Source: Fontivivens sp964399735 (GTDB lineage: Bacteria; Zhuqueibacterota; Zhuqueibacteria; Residuimicrobiales; Krinioviventaceae). From it: a DNA stretch of 48,788 nt. A program made the position numbers and the translations under genes. Location of the stretch: the NCBI GenBank assembly GCA_964399735.1, contig CAYNSO010000019.1:1-48788 (forward strand), written 5' to 3'. This document shows positions 16,401 to 23,850 of the stretch, one piece after another (positions within the stretch are counted from its first letter, which is position 1; each line of letters begins with the position of its first letter). Below the pieces are notes generated by a model. It did not search any database, had not been told where the DNA came from, and saw nothing but the letters and a program-made list of their open reading frames with translations.

Positions 16401-16886
16401 TTAGAATCTGTCATCCGCTTTGATATTCCGCACCTGGTCTTTTTTATCATGCAGCCAACCGACGCGGATTCTTTTAATATTATCAAATTCCACAACATAC
16501 GGTTTAATATCCAGCAGCGGGGTGCCGTCCAGCATATCCACCCCGGAGACGGTCAATAAAGCGCCTTCAATTTTTAGCAATTGCACAACAGAAATGCCGA
16601 TGGAATTCGGCCGTTTCGGCGCGCGTGTGGCAAATACACCATGCGTGTTGGTATCCATAAACGGGACTACACGCAATGAATAACCATCGGACAGATGGAA
16701 ATGATAGATTAAAATAATGTGTGAAAATCCATCCAGGTCTTGCAGGCCGTCTTTATACTCGTGATAAATTTCAATTGTTCCCTCTATTCCATCTGCGCCA
16801 CGCGGTTGTATCGGGGTTCCCTCGCTCTTTTTAAAGGGTGTGTGAATGATCCCGATAGGGGTGTATCCAATAATCGTATTTGCCAT
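16401..16886 (-). CDS. trmO: tRNA (N6-threonylcarbamoyladenosine37-N6)-methyltransferase TrmO family
   Basis: The product is 161 residues. Family members methylate t6A37 of some tRNAs using S-adenosylmethionine. The single-sheeted beta-barrel TrmO/TsaA domain is recognisable from IGIIHTPFK, EGTIEIYHEYKDGLQDLDGF and the signature THGVFATRAPKRPNSIGIS, followed by DMLDGTPLLDIKPYV. The length equals the short, single-domain form; the E. coli protein has an extra C-terminal domain. About 60 bases separate it from the YciI gene upstream. Confidence 0.9.
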   Translation of the reverse strand: MANTIIGYTPIGIIHTPFKKSEGTPIQPRGADGIEGTIEIYHEYKDGLQDLDGFSHIILIYHFHLSDGYSLRVVPFMDTNTHGVFATRAPKRPNSIGISVVQLLKIEGALLTVSGVDMLDGTPLLDIKPYVVEFDNIKRIRVGWLHDKKDQVRNIKADDRF

Positions 16887-16948
16887 AGTATTACATCCTG
16901 TAATAAAATCGGTTGACTGTGCACAATAAATATGCTAAAAAATGTGTT

Positions 16949-17251
16949 TTACTTTCCGGCGCAAAACGGCGGCACCTGCGCCCGGTGGATGTGCACGGTT
17001 TTCCACACCTGACCGGTAATATACGGCTCATGATCCAGCCATTGTTCCTGCATGGCCTCGCGGGAGGGAAATTCACACACGATCATCGAACCGATCATTA
17101 CCCCGTCATCATTCAGTATAGCGCTGGCGTATAACCATTCGCCGCGCTCATACATGACCTGCGCGCCCTGCAAGTGGGCCTGCCGGGCCGCCATGCGCCG
17201 ATCCGGCGCGCCGGCGTCGGTATCGTCATAAGCTATGATCAGAAATTGCAT
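16949..17251 (-). CDS. YciI family protein
   Basis: The product is 100 residues. The ferredoxin-like YCII fold is recognised from FLIIAYDD, RQAHLQGAQVMYERGEW, VCEFPSREAMQEQWL and DHEPYITGQVWKTV. The conserved His-Asp style pair of the family is represented by His in RQAHL and Asp in LDHEPY. The biochemical role of most members is unknown; some are peroxidase-like or dehydrochlorinase-related. It lies 17 bases downstream of the deacetylase-like gene. Confidence 0.85.
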   Translation of the reverse strand: MQFLIIAYDDTDAGAPDRRMAARQAHLQGAQVMYERGEWLYASAILNDDGVMIGSMIVCEFPSREAMQEQWLDHEPYITGQVWKTVHIHRAQVPPFCAGK

Positions 17252-17268
17252 AGTAACCTCAATCTTTA

Positions 17269-18495
17269 TTAATATGGATACTCTAAAGGCCGCCAGGGAA
17301 CCGATACGACCCTTGTATTACGTTTGCCGGTTTTATAATGGTCGCAGTCGATCTTTACCGCGCCCAGGCACAGGTTTACCGGCATGGCCTCATCATACTC
17401 GAAAGCGATGCCCTGCAGATCATTCAGGGTTAATTTGTACGTATCGTCAAGCACGCATAAAAGCGGCTCGATAATTATATCGACCCGGTTGTTTGCGGTA
17501 ATGATCTTGAAGCGCAGATTACGACTCACCTCATAGTATTTTAACAACCGCGCTGTGGTGGTTACCAGCAGCGCTTGTTCTTTATGCAAAGCCGCAAGGT
17601 ATTCCAGGTTGGCGTGCACATCAGGCGGAATACCGGTTTCAGGATTCAAGCCGTCGCAGCAATGAGTGTACAAAATCAAATACCCCTGGTTTTTAATCAA
17701 CCTGTGCAAATACTCCGGTTTTAACTGCCGCGCCAGGTCCGGTAAATTGGTGGTACTTTTCCTGCCCCAGGCGTTGATCCAGCGTTGGAACTCCCAGATG
17801 CGGGAGCCGTCCTGCAGAGTCGTTTGCCACATCAGGCGGTTTTGCAGGTCAAAGGGCGATTCCGGCAGGTTGCGGTATTTGCTGTGGCGCAGCGCTTTTT
17901 GCAGCTGGTTCTTGAAAAACACTCCCGGCTTGCTGGCCGCATCTTGTCCCAAAATATGCGTAGTTTTGCCAAGGCCAAAGTAGCGTATACCGTATTTTTT
18001 AACCAGGTCGAAATGATAGTCCGGAGCCGAGAGAACCGCGCCCAAAAACGTGGGCCAGGGACCGATATTCTGGGTATTATAACGATTGCCGTGATTGACC
18101 CACACCGGTAATTTAACGCCGAGCTTATCCAGTTCCTCAATCGCCTTGCTTGCATAGTCGCGATTAAAACCACCCTCGTTGAAATTGCCAAAAGTATGCA
18201 GGGTGTCGATATGGCCGGAATGCATCAATTCCCCCAGGCGGGCAGTGTAATTATTTCGTTTCGCGCCCATGCCGTTAAACCAGGCGACCTGTTTGGTCGC
18301 GGTATGGTTATAAAACCAGATACTGTTGGCGGTCTCCAGCGCCAGTCCCCTGCCGAGCGGCGTTTGTTTATCGCTGTTGAGATAATCCATCATGGCAATA
18401 TAACATTCGCCTGAGCAGGTGTTATCCAGGTCGCTGTTTATGGCCATCGCGGCTTGATACGGCCAGGGGAATTTTCTTAATTTAATCTCCGGCAT
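17269..18495 (-). CDS. Polysaccharide-deacetylase-like (NodB-fold) protein
   Basis: The product is 408 residues with no signal peptide. The fold hints are NodB-like: an early acidic motif (AINSDLDN) that would supply the catalytic Asp and metal-binding Asp, then HIDTLHTFGNF supplying two histidines, a later VWVNHGNRYN, and LILYTHCCD near residue 280. These positions follow the motif order of carbohydrate esterase 4 related enzymes, but overall similarity is distant and the substrate cannot be named. It lies 11 bases downstream of an acyltransferase gene with a GGGGG ribosome binding site, which suggests a small glycan-synthesis or glycan-modification operon. A glycoside-hydrolase role is also possible. 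Confidence 0.6.
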   Translation of the reverse strand: MPEIKLRKFPWPYQAAMAINSDLDNTCSGECYIAMMDYLNSDKQTPLGRGLALETANSIWFYNHTATKQVAWFNGMGAKRNNYTARLGELMHSGHIDTLHTFGNFNEGGFNRDYASKAIEELDKLGVKLPVWVNHGNRYNTQNIGPWPTFLGAVLSAPDYHFDLVKKYGIRYFGLGKTTHILGQDAASKPGVFFKNQLQKALRHSKYRNLPESPFDLQNRLMWQTTLQDGSRIWEFQRWINAWGRKSTTNLPDLARQLKPEYLHRLIKNQGYLILYTHCCDGLNPETGIPPDVHANLEYLAALHKEQALLVTTTARLLKYYEVSRNLRFKIITANNRVDIIIEPLLCVLDDTYKLTLNDLQGIAFEYDEAMPVNLCLGAVKIDCDHYKTGKRNTRVVSVPWRPLEYPY

Positions 18496-18506
18496 GATCC
18501 CCCGCC

Positions 18507-18817
18507 CTATTTCCGGTAAGCTTTAACAGTCGCGGGTATCCCCACGGCAATGGCGTTTTCCGGAATATCATGCGTAACTACGGCATTTGCGCCAATGACC
18601 GCACCATTGCCGATGGTAACGCCGGGCAGCACAATCGCCTGCGCGCCAATGTAAACATCCGAGCCGATGATAACGTCTTCTTCAATAGCTTCCTGATTAA
18701 GAAATATATCTTTTTTACTAAAACCATGATTGGATGCAGTAATAAACACATGTGGACAAATACCTGTATTGGCGCCAATGCGAATTACCGATTTTTGACC
18801 GGCCATTAAATAGGCAT
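18507..18817 (-). CDS. Hexapeptide-repeat acyltransferase (WcaF/WbbJ-like), N-terminus lost in gap
   Basis: 103 residues are visible. Left-handed beta-helix hexapeptide repeats are clear (IGANTGICPHVFITA, VIIGSDVYIGAQAIVLPG, VTIGNGAVIGANAVV), followed by the usual end DIPENAIAVGIPATVKAYRK. The catalytic histidine is probably that in ASNHGF. The frame stays open upstream of the internal ATG at 18806 into the N run, so the real start lies in the gap. These enzymes acetylate or acylate sugars in O-antigen, capsule or exopolysaccharide. Confidence 0.88.
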
Positions 18818-18917
18818 NNNNNNNNNNNNNNNNNNNNNNNNNNNNNNNNNNNNNNNNNNNNNNNNNNNNNNNNNNNNNNNNNNNNNNNNNNNNNNNNNNN
18901 NNNNNNNNNNNNNNNNN
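18818..18917. other. Assembly gap, 100 N
   Basis: Exactly 100 undetermined bases. The 5' end of the acyltransferase gene and possibly other sequence is missing here; the true size is unknown. Confidence 0.99.
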
Positions 18918-18991
18918 TGAATCTAGTTTTCTTTTTACAGATCGTCAACAAGATTTTATAGAAATTTCAAATTCGATTTATGCCAGCATCA

Positions 18992-20773
18992 TCATGGATG
19001 TCGCCGTTTTCGGTCGAGCTCTCTTTTTATGCCTGCTATAGGACGTTTGGGCAGGTTGGATTTCTTTTCCAGTTTATCCGTCTCCCCCCTCTTCCCCACC
19101 ACAATCGTTTTTTGCCGTTCTTTGCCGGGCAGCGTTTTTTCCACAAACAGCTTTTCTCCGGTGAAGGGATTCTGTTCCGAATAGTACATGAGAGTGGAAT
19201 ACGTAGAGGGCGTAGGCGTAAAGATCTGCACCTGCTCCGGGGCAATAGATAGTTGCCGCGAAGCGTACTCTTTTAACGCAGCCATCTCTTTATCCGTGCA
19301 GCCGGGATGCGCGGCGATGAAATAATAGGTAAGGTACTGCTCCTTACCGGCCTCTTGGGTGTATTGCAGGAACTGCTCTTTAAACTTGCGCAGCGAGGCG
19401 GCGGACGGCTTGCCCATCAGCGCCAACACCCGGTCGTCGGTATGCTCAGGCGCGATTTTCATTTGCCCCGATGTATGATGGCAAACCACCTGGCGCAGGT
19501 ACTCTGCGCCATACTGCGGGTCGTCCAATACCAGGTCATAACGCAGTCCGGAGGCGACAAATACTTTGGACACGCCCTCTATTTTACGTAACTCTTGCAG
19601 TAATTCGGTCATGGGCCGGTGGTTGGGATGCAGCGTTTTGCAGGTGTATGGATAAATGCAGCGCTTGTCCGTACACTCGCCGGATTTGAGTTTTTTGGCG
19701 CATTCAAAGCCGTACATATTGGCGGTCGGGCCGCCGACATCAGCTATGACTCCCTTGAAATTCTTGTCGCGGGTAAACTCTTGAGCCTCGTGAAGAATGG
19801 ACTGCTTGCTGCGGCTGGTGACGGTGCGGCCCTGGTGCACGGCAATAGCGCAAAAGTTACATTCCCCATAGCAGCCGCGGTGCGTAGTGATCGAAAAGCG
19901 GATCGTATCCAGCGCCCGCACCTTACCGCGGGCCAGTTCGGCAGGATGCGCTTCGCGCTCGTAATCCAGTTCGTAATACGTATCCAGTTCTGCCGTGGAT
20001 GGATGCGGCTGCGGCGGATTCTGCGCCAGGTAGCGGTCGCCGGTTTGCTGGCACAAACCTTGTGCGGTAACGGGATCGTTGTTGCGATAGAACAGACGAA
20101 ACATGTTTGCAAACGCTTGCTTGTCGGCGGCGCAGTCAGCGTATGAGGGCAATTCAATATAATCGGCGTTCTTTTCTTTGGCAATGTAGCACAACCCGCG
20201 AATGGAATCGACCGGTCGGTTTGTTTGCAGACATTCCGCCAGTTCCAATACGGCTTTTTCGGCCATGCCATACAACAGGTAATCCGCTTTGGCGTCGAAC
20301 AGAATGGAGCGGCGGATTTTGTTATCCCAAAAGTCATAATGCGCTACCCGGCGCAGGCTGGCTTCGATGCCGCCCAGCACAATTGGCCTGGTGTTCTTGA
20401 AATACCGGCGAATCAGGTTGGCATAGACGATCACTGCCCTATCCGGGCGGCGGTTGTTAATCCCGCCGGGGGTATAATCGTCCTGGTTGCGGCGCTTGTT
20501 CGAGGCGGTATAGTTGGCAACCATGGAATCGACGCTGCCGCCGCTGACGCCCCAAAACAATTCCGGCTCGCCCAGGCGCATAATATCATCCGGGGAATTC
20601 ACATCCGGTTGGGCGATGATGCCTACCCGGTAGCCGCGTGCTGCCAGCAGCTTGCCGAGCAGCGCTACACCGATATAGGGGCTGTCGATATAGCTATCGC
20701 CGGTGACCAGAATGACATCCAGCTTTTTCCAGCCAAGTTTTAATGCTTCAGCTTGGGTTACGGGTAAAAACAT
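18992..20773 (-). CDS. YgiQ family radical SAM protein
   Basis: The product is 593 residues. The N-terminal part (VILVTGDSYIDSPYIGVALL, residues about 20-40) is a cobalamin-binding-like UPF0313 region. The radical SAM core has the CxxxCxxC cluster at Cys301, Cys305 and Cys308 (RGCYGECNFC), which binds a 4Fe-4S cluster and S-adenosylmethionine. Later segments KIAPEHTDDRVL and QVQIFTPTPSTYSTLMYYSE are typical of YgiQ. The length is at the short end of the family because the lysine/arginine-rich C-terminal tail is brief. The substrate of the family is unknown. It is GC-rich compared with the ribosomal cluster. Confidence 0.93.
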   Translation of the reverse strand: MFLPVTQAEALKLGWKKLDVILVTGDSYIDSPYIGVALLGKLLAARGYRVGIIAQPDVNSPDDIMRLGEPELFWGVSGGSVDSMVANYTASNKRRNQDDYTPGGINNRRPDRAVIVYANLIRRYFKNTRPIVLGGIEASLRRVAHYDFWDNKIRRSILFDAKADYLLYGMAEKAVLELAECLQTNRPVDSIRGLCYIAKEKNADYIELPSYADCAADKQAFANMFRLFYRNNDPVTAQGLCQQTGDRYLAQNPPQPHPSTAELDTYYELDYEREAHPAELARGKVRALDTIRFSITTHRGCYGECNFCAIAVHQGRTVTSRSKQSILHEAQEFTRDKNFKGVIADVGGPTANMYGFECAKKLKSGECTDKRCIYPYTCKTLHPNHRPMTELLQELRKIEGVSKVFVASGLRYDLVLDDPQYGAEYLRQVVCHHTSGQMKIAPEHTDDRVLALMGKPSAASLRKFKEQFLQYTQEAGKEQYLTYYFIAAHPGCTDKEMAALKEYASRQLSIAPEQVQIFTPTPSTYSTLMYYSEQNPFTGEKLFVEKTLPGKERQKTIVVGKRGETDKLEKKSNLPKRPIAGIKRELDRKRRHP

Positions 20774-20860
20774 AAGGGCTCAATAATTAATATACTTGCA
20801 AAAGATAATGTACAATATTTTATGATAAATGAAAAGTAAAAGCGCAGCTGGTAAGGAGGA

Positions 20861-20916
20861 TTGCAGTATTATCTGAACACATCGGCTGCGATGTGTTCAG
20901 ATAACAATATTGCAGA
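20861..20916. repeat. Long imperfect palindrome between rnfA and ygiQ
   Basis: The core is a perfect 14-bp stem (ATCTGAACACATCG and complement) around GCTG at 20885-20888. The pairing extends outward with TGCAGTATT against AATATTGCA, allowing one mismatch and a 3-base bulge. It follows the rnfA stop on the - strand. No T-run follows, so it could be a Rho-assisted end, an mRNA-stabilising hairpin or a dispersed element. Confidence 0.55.
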
Positions 20917-20920
20917 ATTT

Positions 20921-21550
20921 TTACAGTTTCAAACCGGTGAAACCAAGAAAAGCAATGGCCATTAATCCCGCCATGATAAAAGCTATCGGAATCCCTTGCA
21001 GGGGTTTGGGAATATCCGCCAATTCCAGTTTTTCACGAATGCCGGCCATCAATATCAATGCCAGGGTAAAACCAATTCCGGCAGACAGTCCGTGTACAAT
21101 ACTCTCTATAAATTGTAACTTCATATCAATATTGAGCAATGAAACACCAAGAATAGCGCAATTGGTGGTGATCAGGGGTAAATAAATGCCAAGCGCTTTA
21201 TACAAAGCAGGGCTGGTTTTTTGAATAACCATTTCAACAAGCTGAACCAGGGAAGCGATCACCAGGATAAAAGCAATTGTTTTCAAAAAAGTTAAATCCG
21301 GTGGAGATTTTAACGCCAACAGTTTATAAAACAGATTACCAGGTACAGGGGAAAGCAGATAAAAATTGATCAACCAGGTAACAGCAGAAGCCAGGGTCAT
21401 AACAAAAGTTACAGCCGCGCCCATGCCCACAGCGGAATCGACTTGTTTGGAAACGCCAATATAGGGACAAATGCCAAGAAAGCGCGAAAACACAAAATTG
21501 TTGATAAAAATTGCGCCCATTGACAAGATGAATAAACTTTTTAATTCCAT
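20921..21550 (-). CDS. rnfA: Rnf complex membrane subunit RnfA
   Basis: The product is 209 residues with six membrane segments. RnfA is part of the ion-pumping ferredoxin:NAD+ oxidoreductase in the inner membrane and pairs with RnfE to hold an intramembrane iron-sulphur cluster. Diagnostic segments: FINNFVFSRFLGICPYIGVS with its half-channel cysteine, IASLVQLVEMVI, GIYLPLITTNCAILG with the second cysteine, and GIGFTLALILMAGIREKLE. It is somewhat longer than the roughly 193 residues of E. coli RsxA. It is last in the rnfCDGEA run. Confidence 0.95.
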   Translation of the reverse strand: MELKSLFILSMGAIFINNFVFSRFLGICPYIGVSKQVDSAVGMGAAVTFVMTLASAVTWLINFYLLSPVPGNLFYKLLALKSPPDLTFLKTIAFILVIASLVQLVEMVIQKTSPALYKALGIYLPLITTNCAILGVSLLNIDMKLQFIESIVHGLSAGIGFTLALILMAGIREKLELADIPKPLQGIPIAFIMAGLMAIAFLGFTGLKL

Positions 21551-21576
21551 ATAATCCTCAAAATAGAAACTGCCAA

Positions 21577-22176
21577 TTAATTACTTTGCCGTCTGGCTTC
21601 CAGCCAGTTAAAAAATGCCAGCACAAAACCAATCGTTAAAAAGGCGCCTGGCGGCAATATCATAATCAACACCGGTTCAAATCCGGTTCCCAAAACAGGG
21701 AAACCCAACAAACTGCCGTTACCGAGTATTTCACGAATTACACCAAGCAGAGTTAACGCCAGGGTAAAGCCAATTCCCATGCCAAGGCCATCCCAAATCG
21801 ACAACCACACATTATTTTTCCCGGCAAATGCCTCAGCCCGACCCAGGATAATACAGTTTACCACAATTAACGGCACAAAAATACCAAGGGACTTGTGAAT
21901 TTCGGGCAAGAAACCGGCCATTGCCAGATCAATCATTGTTACAAAAGTGGCAATTACGACAATATATACCGGTATCCTGATTTTTGGGGGTATACTTTTG
22001 CGAATTAATGAAATAATAATATTGGAAAAAACCAGCACAAAAGTAGCGGCCGCACCCATTCCCAAACCATTAATTACTGAATTACTAACAGCCAGGGTGG
22101 GGCATAAACCAAGGGCTTGTTTGAATACCGGGTTTTGTGCATAAATACCTTTGGAAAATTCTTTAAATGCAGACAT
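21577..22176 (-). CDS. rnfE: Rnf complex membrane subunit RnfE
   Basis: The product is 199 residues with six membrane segments. It is homologous to RnfA with inverted topology; together they carry the membrane iron-sulphur cluster. Key segments are NPVFKQALGLCPTLAVSNS, GIFVPLIVVNCIILGRAEAFA, GIGFTLALTLLGVIREILG and PPGAFLTIGFVLAF. The LCPTLAV and NCIILGRAEAFA motifs, each with a cysteine, distinguish it as the E subunit. The RnfG gene lies 23 bases upstream and the RnfA gene 26 bases downstream. Confidence 0.95.
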   Translation of the reverse strand: MSAFKEFSKGIYAQNPVFKQALGLCPTLAVSNSVINGLGMGAAATFVLVFSNIIISLIRKSIPPKIRIPVYIVVIATFVTMIDLAMAGFLPEIHKSLGIFVPLIVVNCIILGRAEAFAGKNNVWLSIWDGLGMGIGFTLALTLLGVIREILGNGSLLGFPVLGTGFEPVLIMILPPGAFLTIGFVLAFFNWLEARRQSN

Positions 22177-22199
22177 GCTTGCCTCAAAATAACATAATT

Positions 22200-22775
22200 T
22201 TAATTTTCTGTTTTTATAATTGTCAACATATCTTCGTAACCGGAAACAATTGAATTGGTCAGGGCTCGTGAAGAAATGGTTGCGCCGGTAATACTTTGTA
22301 TGTCTCCGCCATCTTTATCCACTGCCAGTTTACCAGCAGTCTTGCTGATAAACTGACGCAAAAACCAGGGATCTTTTTCGCCATACTTTATTTCACTGAT
22401 CTTGGTTCCCAATCCCGGAGTTTCGGCCTGGTATAATACCTTCAAGCCTAAAATACTGCCGGACGTATCAACGCCAACAATTGTCTCAATAACACTGGAA
22501 TAACCACTGCCTTTGGCCACAAAAGCATAACCCGCCAAAGTAGTTTTAGCGCTATCGGTATATCCTTCATAGAGCACAAGATTTTTATCATTTAAAATTT
22601 CAGACAACGTTTTAACATCGGCGCCGGGCAAAGCTACGCCCTTGGCGTTATCCAGGGCTTCCTGCTTTTTAGCCTCAATGCGCGGTTTGGTGACGGAATA
22701 GATAGCAGCCAGCGAGGTCGCGGCAATTACATTAATCAAAAACAACATACCGCCTAGTTTTAATATATCTTTCAT
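22200..22775 (-). CDS. rnfG: Rnf complex flavoprotein subunit RnfG
   Basis: The product is 191 residues. One N-terminal membrane helix (about 7-27) precedes a periplasmic FMN-binding domain. FMN would be linked by a phosphoester to Thr166 in the SITGATISS motif. GLKVLYQAETPGLGTKI is the other conserved part. The start at 22775 gives the standard N-terminus MKDILKLGG and an ATGA overlap with the rnfD stop codon; a longer upstream frame is a shadow of rnfD. Confidence 0.95.
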   Translation of the reverse strand: MKDILKLGGMLFLINVIAATSLAAIYSVTKPRIEAKKQEALDNAKGVALPGADVKTLSEILNDKNLVLYEGYTDSAKTTLAGYAFVAKGSGYSSVIETIVGVDTSGSILGLKVLYQAETPGLGTKISEIKYGEKDPWFLRQFISKTAGKLAVDKDGGDIQSITGATISSRALTNSIVSGYEDMLTIIKTEN

Positions 22776-23812
22776 TGCTTTCTCGAACCTCCAAACACCC
22801 TGGGCCTGGTCCAGCGGTCCAACAAGGGGGTTAATAAATTCATCAATAAAATGGAATAAGAGACCCCTTCCGGGTAGCCGCCAACTTGCCGAATCAACAC
22901 GGTTATCACGCCGCAGCCGATACCGAATATAATACGCCCCCAAAAGGTAACCGGCGAAGTGACCATATCGGTTGCCATAAAAAAAGCGCCCAAAATCAAA
23001 CCACCGGACAAGATATGAAAAAGTACATACCCGGTGAACAAGCCTTCCTTACCTCCAAAAATCCAGCTTAACAACGCTACTGTGCCAATGTAGGAAAAGG
23101 GTATTTTCCAGCCGATATAGCGTTTGTACAAAAGAAAAGCCGCGCCGATCAATAACAAAAAAACTGAAGTTTCGCCAAGACAGCCACCCACATTTCCCCA
23201 AAATAAATTACCGACAGAGCCGGATAATTCAATCCAGGCCTGCTTGGCTTCGTTGACCCGTTCCAAAGGATACAGAGAAGAATTTTGTAATATGCCTTTG
23301 CAGGTTTTCAATACATTCAGCGGGGTGGCGCCGGTAATAACATCTATGCCGGAAATCGTGCCGTTACGCGGGATGATATTAAAATTGGTCATGTGCGTAG
23401 GCCAGGAAGCCAGCAAAAAAGCGCGGCCCAGCAGCGCCGGGTTCATGGGGTTAAATCCCAATCCTCCAAAAACAAACTTGCCTACCGCAATAGCAAAAAT
23501 GGAGCCGATAGCCGGCATCCACAATGGCACCTGCGCAGAAACATTAAACGTTAGCAACAACCCGGTTAACAGGGCGCTGCCATCACTAATGGTTAATGGT
23601 TTTTTGGTTAACTTGCATAAAGCAGCCTCGGTAACTATTGCCGCAACAATACCGATAACCATAATCCACAAAGCCCGCAAACCAAAAAAGTATACCGCAC
23701 CTGCAGCAGCCGGTAATAATGCAATGGATACGGAATACATTATTTTGGGAACGGATTCATGATCGAAAATATGCGGCGAACTGGAGACAAAATATTTCTT
23801 TTCCATCAACAT
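22772..23812 (-). CDS. rnfD: Rnf complex membrane flavoprotein subunit RnfD
   Basis: The product is 346 residues with about nine or ten membrane helices. The motif DVITGATPL places the covalently FMN-bearing threonine at Thr163, as expected for RnfD/NqrB. The opening (SSSPHI) and LGFNPMNPALLGRAFLLASWP are typical. The start could be the ATG at 23812 or the one two codons later at 23806, which has a better-spaced AAAGAG. It is preceded by rnfC and overlaps rnfG by four bases. Confidence 0.95.
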   Translation of the reverse strand: MLMEKKYFVSSSPHIFDHESVPKIMYSVSIALLPAAAGAVYFFGLRALWIMVIGIVAAIVTEAALCKLTKKPLTISDGSALLTGLLLTFNVSAQVPLWMPAIGSIFAIAVGKFVFGGLGFNPMNPALLGRAFLLASWPTHMTNFNIIPRNGTISGIDVITGATPLNVLKTCKGILQNSSLYPLERVNEAKQAWIELSGSVGNLFWGNVGGCLGETSVFLLLIGAAFLLYKRYIGWKIPFSYIGTVALLSWIFGGKEGLFTGYVLFHILSGGLILGAFFMATDMVTSPVTFWGRIIFGIGCGVITVLIRQVGGYPEGVSYSILLMNLLTPLLDRWTRPRVFGGSRKQ

Positions 23813-23850
23813 TTACTCTTTAGATATATGTTATTATCCGGATAATTCAG

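Noticed and set aside
18718..18961. Open frames that cross the N block at 18818-18917
   Set aside because: The frame crossing the gap differs from the acyltransferase frame, and the gap size is nominal, so no continuous protein can be claimed.
22776..22943. N-terminal extension of the rnfG frame
   Set aside because: It lies inside rnfD in another frame; the ATG at 22775 gives the family N-terminus and an ATGA junction.
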